Source: Fidelibacterota bacterium
Lineage (GTDB): Bacteria; Pseudomonadota; Alphaproteobacteria; Rhodospirillales; Rhodospirillaceae
DNA: 64,000 bases
Direction: 5' to 3'
Assembly: GCA_947476625.1 (NCBI GenBank)
Contig: CANJRA010000013.1
Location: forward strand, 1 to 64,000
Both the position numbers and the translations under genes were made by a program. The notes beneath the pieces are model-generated. The model made no database searches. It saw only the letters and a list, made by a program, of their open reading frames with translations, and was not told the origin of the DNA. Shown here in pieces: positions 34,448-41,317 of this stretch (position 1 is the first letter of the stretch; every line of letters begins with the position of its first letter).

Positions 34448-35203
34448 TCAGCGTGTGGCGGCGTCGGGCGCGCGCGATGCAAATCCGCGATCGGCGTTAT
34501 CGCGGCTGGCGATTTCGAGGACGAGCTTGCGCAAGACCGTTTTGTCGAATTCCTCCAGCGTGCGCACCACGAGCGTGAATGAGCCGCGGCCCCCGGCAAC
34601 ATTTTGCGCGTAATATTTATCGAGATCGGGCGGCGCCTGCTCGCGCCATGTCGCACGCTTATTCATCACCGGGAGGCCGTTGATGGTGATGCCCGACTTG
34701 ATGGCATTGTCGCGCGCCGCGGTGACCGGACGCCCATAGTCGCTATAGCCGTCGCCGGAGATGTCAATCACACGCCGCAGCGGGTTGACCGGGATCGCCG
34801 TGAACATCTTGACCGCGTAATCGATGCCCGCGCTGATGGAGGTTGTCGTGCCGTTTTTGTACGGCGCGCCTTCGAGTTCGTCGGAAAAGGCCCGCGCACT
34901 GGCGGCATCGGAGACAACGCGCCAATTCACCAGCAGACGCTGATCGGTGGGTCCGGCCCACTCCAAATAAGCCAATGCAATTTGTCCGGTAACGCCGGAC
35001 TGAATGGCTTCAATCACGTCGGGATTGCGCAAGGCATGGATATAACCAAGACGCTGAATCTCGGCTTCGTTCTGGTTCATGCTGTAGGAGACATCGACAG
35101 CGAGGACGAGGGCGACGTCGACGGCCGGAGGTTTCTCGGCGTGCGCGGACGCACAGAGCACGCATGATAGAAAAACCGCATATAAATTTAAGTACCGCAT
35201 CAT
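34448..35203 (-). CDS. DUF1194 exported vWA-like protein
   Basis: This 251-residue secreted protein (signal peptide ending SAHA-EKP) has a von Willebrand A-like domain. The MIDAS motif DVSYSMNQNEAEIQRLGY (DxSxS) is near residue 35, and RRVIDISGDGYSDYGRPV supplies the later Asp. This is the DUF1194 family, typical of alphaproteobacteria, role unknown. The ATG at 35203 overlaps the stop of the upstream NTF2-like gene (ATGA), so translation is coupled. The C-terminal 20 residues are polar and unstructured. Confidence 0.85.
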   Translation of the reverse strand: MMRYLNLYAVFLSCVLCASAHAEKPPAVDVALVLAVDVSYSMNQNEAEIQRLGYIHALRNPDVIEAIQSGVTGQIALAYLEWAGPTDQRLLVNWRVVSDAASARAFSDELEGAPYKNGTTTSISAGIDYAVKMFTAIPVNPLRRVIDISGDGYSDYGRPVTAARDNAIKSGITINGLPVMNKRATWREQAPPDLDKYYAQNVAGGRGSFTLVVRTLEEFDKTVLRKLVLEIASRDNADRGFASRAPDAATR

Positions 35204-35622
35204 CAATTCACCGAAGGTTTTTCTTCTTCCTCGAGGGTTTGCGGATCGATGTTCACAGGTCCGGCTTGGTGATGAACCATAGTCCAGATGGAGCCCGCGC
35301 GCACGAAAACATTGGTCGCAGTTAGAAACTCGGACTCGCCTTTGTCGTCGCCGAGTTCTTCGATGCAGGTAACAATCGCGACGTCGCCGTAAATCGATGC
35401 GCGTGCACCGCGGCATATCAATTCAGGCGACGTGGGATTGCCGAGGATCGACTTCCAACTCGACATCACTTCCGCATGCCCTACCAAGGGCTGCCAGCCG
35501 GGATGTGTGCAGCTGATGGGCTTATCCTTAGCCCAGACTCGTTCCATGGCGGCGGCATCCCTTCCGGAAAAGGCCGCATAAAAAGCGCCGTTAGCGAACA
35601 AGACAGCATTCTGCTCGGACAT
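35203..35622 (-). CDS. NTF2/SnoaL-like protein
   Basis: This 139-residue protein is of the nuclear transport factor 2-like superfamily (SnoaL/DUF4440 type). The pattern FYAAFSGRDAAAMERVWAKD, the His-containing strand ISCTHPGWQPLVG, and the late strands ATNVFVRAGSIWTMVHHQAG are characteristic. Such domains bind small hydrophobic ligands or act as isomerases. The ATG at 35622 fits the family N-terminus; the frame extends further upstream but crosses the divergent promoter. It is coupled to the DUF1194 gene. Confidence 0.82.
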   Translation of the reverse strand: MSEQNAVLFANGAFYAAFSGRDAAAMERVWAKDKPISCTHPGWQPLVGHAEVMSSWKSILGNPTSPELICRGARASIYGDVAIVTCIEELGDDKGESEFLTATNVFVRAGSIWTMVHHQAGPVNIDPQTLEEEEKPSVN

Positions 35623-35713
35623 CAATCGCTCGACTAAATAAAGGGATGGAGAGTTTGAAAACGCGACACTAGTATCTCGGCGACATCTTAATGCAAAGGC
35701 ACGCGAGGTAAAT

Positions 35714-36415
35714 ATGGCGATGATCGACATTCTCAAAGGCCCGTCGCTGATGCCGGCCTCCGGGAAGAAGCCGACCTCGGCCGTCATTATGGCGCACGGA
35801 TACGGGTCCAACGGCGCGGACTTGATCGGACTTGCGCCCTATTTCGCCCACGCGCTGCCGGACACGGTGTTCTATTCGCCCAACGCGCCGCAATCCATGA
35901 ATGGCTATGCGGGCGCCTATCAATGGTTTGGCCTTGAGGATTTCGACCCCGGCGCGATGGGCCGCGACCCGGCCCGCTTGGTCGAGACTTTCAAGCGTAT
36001 GCACACAGGCGCTGAAAGCGCTGCCGCGGGGCTCAACACATATATCGATCAGGCACTGGCGGCGCACGGCCTGGAGCCGGGCCGCCTGGCGCTGCTGGGA
36101 TTCTCGCAAGGCACGATGATGTCTTTGCATGTCGGACTGCGCCGCCCCAAGCAGCTCGCCTGCATTTTGGGATTCTCGGGCGCGCTGACGGGCGCGGAGC
36201 TGCTGGCGGCGCAAATCGTCACTAAGCCGCCGGTCGCGCTGGTGCACGGCGACGCCGATCAGGTGCTGCCGGTGCATGCCTTGGCGGAAGCCGTCAAGAC
36301 CTTGAAGAGCGTCGATGTGCCCGTGGTCTCGCATGTCGTGCGCGGGCTGCAGCACAGCATTGATAATGATGCCGCGCAGTTCGGCGCCGATTTTTTGCGG
36401 ACGCATTTGGGCTAG
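35714..36415 (+). CDS. Carboxylesterase/phospholipase-type hydrolase
   Basis: This is a 233-residue alpha/beta hydrolase of the phospholipase/carboxylesterase (PF02230) type. It has AVIMAHGYGSNGADLIGLAP with the oxyanion loop, the nucleophile elbow LALLGFSQGTMMSLHVGL, the acid in VALVHGDADQVLPV and the His in VVRGLQHSIDNDA. Members cleave short acyl esters. It starts divergent from the NTF2-like gene. Confidence 0.88.
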   Translation: MAMIDILKGPSLMPASGKKPTSAVIMAHGYGSNGADLIGLAPYFAHALPDTVFYSPNAPQSMNGYAGAYQWFGLEDFDPGAMGRDPARLVETFKRMHTGAESAAAGLNTYIDQALAAHGLEPGRLALLGFSQGTMMSLHVGLRRPKQLACILGFSGALTGAELLAAQIVTKPPVALVHGDADQVLPVHALAEAVKTLKSVDVPVVSHVVRGLQHSIDNDAAQFGADFLRTHLG

Positions 36416-36419
36416 GACG

Positions 36420-36854
36420 CTAGGAGAGATCTTCGTCGTCGTCGTTATCGCCGCTGCGCTTGGTTTCTTTCTCGCGGTCGAGTTTGCGAAAGGCGCCGGG
36501 GTCGTGGTGCGCGCGCGCCAACTGGCGGGCTTTGGCTTTCTTCGCCTCCTGGCGGCGCAGCACGATCATCACACCGATGATCGCGACGACCAGCAAGATC
36601 CACGGAAAGGTCATCGAGATTTGCTTCTCGAAGTCCATCTGCGCCTTCACGGAAGCCCGGCAATCAGAATGTTCCTCGGCGCAGGCTTCGCGCGCGCGGC
36701 GTTCGACGCCGGAGAAGAAAAACGCCGGAACCGCCATGCCGGACTGCTTCATGATCTGCGCCTGGGCCGGAGGCGCGCCCGGCGCGGCAAAGCCGATCAG
36801 CAGGACAATGGCCAAAAGCCAGAGCCTGCGCGGTTTTTTTCCAAGCTTATTCAT
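36420..36854 (-). CDS. Hypothetical single-span membrane protein
   Basis: This 144-residue protein has a signal peptide (MNKLGKKPRRLWLLAIVLL, ending AQA-QIM), a short periplasmic part with two Cys (ACAEEHSDCRASV), one membrane helix (ISMTFPWILLVVAIIGVMIV) and a highly charged cytoplasmic tail ending DNDDDEDLS. I recognise no family. The ATG at 36854 has GGATGGAAG upstream. It converges with the esterase gene four bases away. Confidence 0.65.
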   Translation of the reverse strand: MNKLGKKPRRLWLLAIVLLIGFAAPGAPPAQAQIMKQSGMAVPAFFFSGVERRAREACAEEHSDCRASVKAQMDFEKQISMTFPWILLVVAIIGVMIVLRRQEAKKAKARQLARAHHDPGAFRKLDREKETKRSGDNDDDEDLS

Positions 36855-37003
36855 AGCCTTCCATCCCTCCCGTGGCAGATGGGCAGCGGAGTGTAGCAAA
36901 ACTTGAGGGTCTGCACCTCTTTAAAGCGCGCGCACCGGGCGCTGCACTTCCCCGGCCAAAAGGTCTAAGCTGTCGCCGGACTTCACCCTGGGGAGGGAAA
37001 AAC

Positions 37004-38011
37004 ATGCAAGGTCTTCGCCAAGACATTATGCCGCTCAGCCGCCGCGACATGCTGCGCACAAGTGTGGCCGCAGCGCTTACCGTGACAGGGTCCACGGTCT
37101 ATGCCGCCGATCCGCCGCTGGCCGCGTTTCTGCCTGCACCGCCCGTCAGCCAGTTTAAGGTCGGCGATTTTACGGTGACGAAAGTGCTCGACGTTGACGG
37201 CATCCGCCTTCCGGCGTCCGACGCTGTGCCGAAGGAATACTTTACCAACAATCTCGATTGGTTGGCGCCGCAGCATTACGACGCCCGCGCGCACTACATC
37301 CTGCTGAGCATCCATGTGTACGTCATACAGACGCGGGATAAAATCATCGTCGTCGACCCAGGCCTTGGCGACAACAAGGCGCGCGTTGTCGCCGGCCATC
37401 AGGAATTCAATCGGCAAGGCGGACCGTGGCTTTATAACTTCGCCAACGCCGGATTTAAGCCGGATAATGTGAACGCCGTGGTCAGCACGCACTTGCACGG
37501 CGATCACATCGGCTACAACACGGTGTTAAAGGACGGCCGCTGGATACCCACCTTCCCCAACGCGCGGTACTATCTCAGTAAAATAGATGCCGAAGCCATG
37601 GGCCAACCAAATAAATCCGGCGGCTATTCGCAGGATTTCGTGGAGAGCATCAAGCCGGTGATCGATGCCGGACGTGCCGAACTTGTCGCAGGCGAAGTGA
37701 CCATCGCCGAGGGCGTAAATCTCGTGCCCATCCCCGGCCACACGCCCGGTCATTATTCCGTGCACATCACATCCAAGGGCAAGCGCGCGATTTTCACCGG
37801 CGATCTTTGGCATAGCCCGCTGGAAATCATGTATCCGCGCATGCCGTCCCTGGACCGCGATCCGGTTCCGGCACAGGAAGCGCGCATTAAATTCTTCGAT
37901 GAATACGCCGACAAGGATGTGCTGATTGTGCCTGCGCACCACAACCATCCGTCTATCGGGCATATCGTGAAGGTGCCGGGGCGTGGCAGGATGTTTAGGA
38001 TGTTGGGTTAA
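37004..38011 (+). CDS. Tat-exported metallo-beta-lactamase-fold hydrolase
   Basis: This 335-residue MBL-fold hydrolase has a twin-arginine leader (LSRRDMLRTSVAAALTVTGS, cleavage after VYA). The metal motif VVSTHLHGDHIGYN (HxHxDH) is present, followed by IPGHTPGHYSVH, the Asp in FTGDLWHSPLEI and a terminal His in VPAHHNHPSIGH, so both metal sites are complete. It resembles quorum-quenching lactonases and methyl-parathion-hydrolase-type enzymes. GGGGAGGG precedes the ATG at 37004; the frame extends upstream without support. Confidence 0.88.
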   Translation: MQGLRQDIMPLSRRDMLRTSVAAALTVTGSTVYAADPPLAAFLPAPPVSQFKVGDFTVTKVLDVDGIRLPASDAVPKEYFTNNLDWLAPQHYDARAHYILLSIHVYVIQTRDKIIVVDPGLGDNKARVVAGHQEFNRQGGPWLYNFANAGFKPDNVNAVVSTHLHGDHIGYNTVLKDGRWIPTFPNARYYLSKIDAEAMGQPNKSGGYSQDFVESIKPVIDAGRAELVAGEVTIAEGVNLVPIPGHTPGHYSVHITSKGKRAIFTGDLWHSPLEIMYPRMPSLDRDPVPAQEARIKFFDEYADKDVLIVPAHHNHPSIGHIVKVPGRGRMFRMLG

Positions 38012-38094
38012 GCGCAGATAACCCGGTAAGATGAAGCAAATCGCGCTCCGAAATTCTGCTCGCACATCTCAACACCGTTAAGAGAGGAAACACC

Positions 38095-38397
38095 ATGTCA
38101 AGCGAAGGCCTGCATGCGCCGCGCGAACGTCTCACGAAAGAAACCATTTCTCATCATCAGGCGGTGACATCGGTCATCGAGGAACTGGAAGCTGTGGATT
38201 GGTATCGTCAACGCGCCGACGACTGCGATGACGCGGCGCTGAAGGCCATACTGCTGCACAACATGCGCGAAGAGATCGAACACGCCGCTATGGCGCTGGA
38301 ATGGCTGAGACGCAACAGCCCTCACTTCGACAAGCAATTACGCAAATATTTGTTTACAGAAAAAGACATTGTCGCCCAAGAACATGGGAAGGAATAA
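38095..38397 (+). CDS. EncFtn-type ferritin-like protein, no encapsulin
   Basis: This 100-residue protein closely resembles the encapsulated ferritin EncFtn of Rhodospirillum rubrum. The two-helix core shows VIEELEAVDWYRQRADD and LHNMREEIEHAAMALEWLRR. The ferroxidase residues (E30, E60, H63) and neighbours (E32, W36, Y37) are all present. The family assembles as a decameric ring of dimers that oxidises Fe(II) and normally hands iron to an encapsulin shell. Here the protein stops soon after LRKYLFTEKDIVAQ, without the C-terminal shell-targeting peptide, and no encapsulin gene is in the window. AGAGAGGAAA precedes the ATG. A degenerate post-stop palindrome begins at its stop codon. Confidence 0.88.
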   Translation: MSSEGLHAPRERLTKETISHHQAVTSVIEELEAVDWYRQRADDCDDAALKAILLHNMREEIEHAAMALEWLRRNSPHFDKQLRKYLFTEKDIVAQEHGKE

Positions 38398-38415
38398 TTC
38401 GTTCCAGGTACGGTT
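38397..38415. repeat. Post-stop palindrome, copy 4 (degenerate)
   Basis: ATTCGTTCCAGGTACGGTT matches the palindrome family at 16 of 19 positions and begins on the last base of the EncFtn stop codon, as copy 1 does at 15923. Confidence 0.6.
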
Positions 38416-38428
38416 TCCTCCACACACG

Positions 38429-38445
38429 GCGCGTAAGTTACGCGC
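38429..38445. repeat. Short palindrome GCGCGTAA-G-TTACGCGC
   Basis: A perfect 8-1-8 palindrome in the gap between EncFtn and the decayed ATPase gene. It may belong to the 3' end of either convergent unit. Confidence 0.4.
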
Positions 38446-38475
38446 GATTGTCACGCCAAGGAACGTGCTCGCGTT

Positions 38476-39057
38476 TTATTCTTGACGCTCGCGGGGAGAC
38501 TCAGCGAGACTCAATATGCTTGAGGAAAAACCCGTCAGATCCCCCGAGCTAATAGTGACCAGCGGTATACCAAGACCTTCTGCGTAAAGTGTGCAGACCG
38601 TTCTCGCCCTTGTCTGATATGTCATCAATTCAATAGCGGTACGCATGGGGCGTGACCTACTTAAATCTCCCCCTCACCGCGCAACAATTGCCTCGACGGC
38701 ATCCTCTATGAATACGATTAACGCAGGATCGAGGCTTTTGATGACGCCTATATCGATGTCAACCAGCCCCTTGTCAGTATCGATGACGCTATGACCATCG
38801 AAAAGCACATGTTGATTTGGATTGGCCTTTCGTAGCTCGTCGTATGCGTGGATTAGACCCAGTTGATTATTAGCAATTTTGGCTGCAATTGCTGTCCGAA
38901 GAACATTTGAATCGACAACGGCCTGAAGGCCACGTTTTATTAGTTCGCTGGCCTGCGCGTGGAGATGGTCACCATTTCCAAGAACAAACTCGGATACGAG
39001 ACGTGTTTTACCCACACCGGAAATGCCAAACACGGCAATTGCGACTGTCTTTTTCAC
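38476..39057 (-). pseudogene. P-loop ATPase/kinase-like gene with in-frame TGA
   Basis: The protein begins MKKTVAIAVFGISGVGKTRL with a Walker A loop and has VLFDGHSVIDTDKGLVDIDI and LIVFIEDAVEAIVAR, like small adenylate-kinase-type NTPases. A TGA at 38674-38676 follows codon 127. The same frame then stays open for 65 more codons (GGDLSRSRPMRTAIELMTYQ, ARTVCTLYAEGLGIPLVTIS) to a TAA at 38476-38478, giving the length expected of the family (193 codons). After R127 a CGA-to-TGA change would be enough. Its ATG overlaps the stop of the upstream gene (ATGA), so the pair was an operon. Base composition is less GC-rich than around it, which suggests acquired DNA. Confidence 0.7.
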
Positions 39058-39701
39058 AACTCAAAACCGAGATTGAGATTCGCCTTTAGGGTGCTGTATT
39101 GCGCTGCCGTGAGTTCAGCGATGGACTGTGGATGGCTTTTTGCGGCGCCAGACTTCACGAGTCTGTCTAAATAAATTGGGCTTTGCAAATGTCCAGCGAG
39201 AAAGAAGTCAATCACTTGAACCGGCTTATCACTGGCTCTGAGGATTGCTTCAAGCTCTGACTGTAAAAATACAGACCGCTTCTCAGTGAGCGCCACAAGG
39301 TCGGTTAGAGAACCGGCATGGTTAACTTGTTCAACAATACCTATCGTCGTGACGGCTTGTGATAACTGTTAGCGCTCATCCTTCGACATATAGAATAGAA
39401 GAATTGAACCGGGCACCAACGATTTGGTTTGAGCGCGGCAAAGATACACTTTTCGTATTGTATTACCCGGAGTACGGCTTTCGCCTGGTTTTCCAGAAGG
39501 CACGACTTCGACTTCGGCACCGAAGAGGGGTAGTTCGGCGAGAAACGCTATCTCAGGAAATAGCTTTCGATGATAGTCGGGCTGAATTGGAACATAAAAT
39601 TTCCGAACGGCTGTCCCGTCAGAAAAGCGTGGATAGTGATACTTATGGAGGGCTAGCGGATTGGCGAAGCCCGCTGGGTCTATTGGACCGTGCCCCAGCG
39701 T
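39054..39701 (-). pseudogene. 5'-truncated GNAT/PUA-like gene with in-frame TAA
   Basis: Reading the minus frame from 39701 gives a continuous, protein-like sequence interrupted once, by a TAA at 39369-39371. The segments are KFYVPIQPDYHRKLFPEIAF, GNTIRKVYLCRAQTKSLVPG, SILLFYMSKDER, stop, then QLSQAVTTIGIVEQVNHAG and VQVIDFFLAGHLQSPIYL up to the TGA at 39054-39056. I take this as the C-terminal two thirds of a GNAT acetyltransferase fused to a PUA/ASCH-like domain; the acetyltransferase N-terminus is missing at the junction near 39704. The piece after the stop could still be translated from a GTG at 39296 (80 residues). It was coupled to the ATPase downstream. Confidence 0.6.
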
Positions 39702-39715
39702 TTATCAGCGGTTAA

Positions 39716-40071
39716 ACGGACGGCCTTTGCGGTCGCTGCTCGAGATCGCTTGCGGCCCTGGGTATCACGCGCGCGCTTTTGCCAAACACGGTGTTGAAAC
39801 CGTCGGCCTCGATCTTCGTCCCGAGATGATCGAATTTGCGCGCGACAAAGCCAAGGACGACGGTGTCGATGTCCAATGGATTGCCGCCGATATGCGCGGC
39901 TTCGCACTGGCGCATCCGGTCGACGCCATTATCACCATGTACGACAGCATCGACTGCCTGACGGATAACGACGACATCGTCGATTGCTACGGCGACTTTG
40001 TGCCGGGCCTGCATATGGATAATTCGCCGGCTTCGCGGCGCATGATCTTCGTTCTGCAAAAACAATCATAA
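39716..40071 (+). pseudogene. Fragment of a class I SAM-dependent methyltransferase
   Basis: The sequence has methyltransferase motif I (LRSLLEIACGPGYHARAFAK), the acidic strand ETVGLDLRPEMIEFAR, and WIAADMRGFAL with the following strand and DSIDCLTDNDDIV. It then changes abruptly into CYGDFVPGLHMDNSPASRR, unlike the family, and stops. The 5' end is also missing: it begins right at the junction with the inverted GNAT/PUA remnant. The reading frame opens formally at 39661. It is a remnant left by a rearrangement and internal deletion. Confidence 0.65.
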
Positions 40072-40090
40072 CAGCAACACGACATTTTTT

Positions 40091-40675
40091 ATGGACGCAC
40101 CCAGCGACAACAAACCGACATCGAACCACATGTCGCCTAAATTGACGGTGCGCCTATCCAGCGACAAATCCGGGCAAGGCGTGTTCGCCGTTGAGCCAAT
40201 AGACCCGGGCGAAGTGGTCGCGGTGTGGGGCGGACGCATTGTCCCGGAAGACATCGCCGCAGCCCTGCCGCCGCAGACACGCCGATACGTCGTGCAGGTC
40301 GAGAGCGATCAATATCTGGCGCCGCTTGAACGCATCGATCCGGCCGAACTTGTCAATCATTGCTGCCAGCCTAACTGCGGTCTTTCAGGTCAAATCACAC
40401 TCGTCGCACTGCGGCATATCGAACCCGGCGAAGAAATCACGTTCGATTATGCGACGACGGATTCCAGCCCATTTCTTGAATTCGAGTGCGCCTGCGTCAA
40501 AAAACCATGCCGCAACAAAGTGCGTGCGGATGATTGGCAGCGCAGCGACGTACAAGCGGCCAATCGCGGACATTTTTCGCCGTATCTCCAGCGGCGGATC
40601 GATAGCCAAGCGCACGATAGCCAAGTCCAGGAAGAGAATTCTTCAAAAGACGTTTCGCCAGCGAGACGTGGCTGA
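40091..40675 (+). CDS. SET domain-containing protein
   Basis: This 194-residue protein carries a SET lysine-methyltransferase domain: GQGVFAVEPIDPGEVVAVWG at the start, the pseudoknot segments ELVNHCCQPNCGL (NHxxxPN) and EEITFDYATTD (the SAM/active-site Tyr strand), and a Cys-rich post-SET-like tail FECACVKKPCRNKV. The last 45 residues are polar. Bacterial SET proteins of this size are known, but their substrates are mostly unknown. It begins 20 bases after the methyltransferase remnant. An internal Met at codon 14 is an alternative start. Confidence 0.85.
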   Translation: MDAPSDNKPTSNHMSPKLTVRLSSDKSGQGVFAVEPIDPGEVVAVWGGRIVPEDIAAALPPQTRRYVVQVESDQYLAPLERIDPAELVNHCCQPNCGLSGQITLVALRHIEPGEEITFDYATTDSSPFLEFECACVKKPCRNKVRADDWQRSDVQAANRGHFSPYLQRRIDSQAHDSQVQEENSSKDVSPARRG

Positions 40676-40735
40676 ATTTCGTGCTAGACTCGCCCTACAC
40701 AACATCTTTGGGCACGATCTGCCGTCAGGACCGTC

Positions 40736-41311
40736 ATGGTTTCCAGGTTTCAGCCCGGCGCACACGCCTACGACAAAGACGGGCGGTCGTACACTGTTGA
40801 GGTTGTCGACGGTGGAACGGTCTATTGCAAGGCGTCTAACGGCGTCGAAACAGAATTTCCCGCAAGCTCCTTACTGAACGAAAGCGAATGGACAGCGCGC
40901 GGCGATGGACGGCGCGATATTTCTTATACGCGGCTGAAGCAAGCGCGGGCTTATACATCAACAATGGAAAAGCTTGACCGCGCAGCATCCGAACAACTGC
41001 TCGCCAAGGCTGAGCGTCTGTCGCCGAGCCTTTTGGACTTCGCCGCCTTCACAGTGGCCGAGCGCGTCCTGATGGAAAACAAGAACGAAGACATGATCGA
41101 TGGTCTATCGATCATCAAATGCCGCGAAATCTTTGATGAAGCTAAACCCGAAATTCGCGCAGGATTACTTGCCACTCTTATTAGCGCGCGCCCCGATGCG
41201 CTGATCGGCGCAGTGAGATTGGGCGACAATCTGCTGCGCGCCATGATCGACAAAGGGCTTGAGGCGCATGCCCAGGCCTTCGAGGATTTCCAGGATCGGC
41301 CGCGGCGATAA
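40736..41311 (+). CDS. Hypothetical protein, 191 aa
   Basis: The N-terminal 60 residues (FQPGAHAYDKDGRSYTVEVV, then DGGTVYCKASNGVETEFPAS) look like a small beta-barrel of the SH3/KOW type. The remainder is helical (RLSPSLLDFAAFTVAERVLM) and may be a repeat-like helical bundle. I recognise no named family. It lies between the SET gene and the TAXI gene, seven bases before the latter, so it is probably co-transcribed with it. Confidence 0.65.
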   Translation: MVSRFQPGAHAYDKDGRSYTVEVVDGGTVYCKASNGVETEFPASSLLNESEWTARGDGRRDISYTRLKQARAYTSTMEKLDRAASEQLLAKAERLSPSLLDFAAFTVAERVLMENKNEDMIDGLSIIKCREIFDEAKPEIRAGLLATLISARPDALIGAVRLGDNLLRAMIDKGLEAHAQAFEDFQDRPRR

Positions 41312-41317
41312 TCCGGC

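Noticed and set aside
38398-38660. An encapsulin shell gene or remnant downstream of EncFtn
   Set aside because: No frame here resembles an HK97-fold protein. The minus strand is the tail of the decayed ATPase gene.
38674-38676. Selenocysteine or programmed readthrough at the in-frame TGA of the ATPase
   Set aside because: No SECIS-like hairpin directly after the codon is evident, the upstream coupled gene also carries a TAA, and an Arg-to-stop mutation is simpler.
39359-39715. 118-codon + strand ORF
   Set aside because: The opposite strand reads as conserved-looking GNAT/PUA-like protein interrupted by one stop codon, which explains this frame as its shadow.
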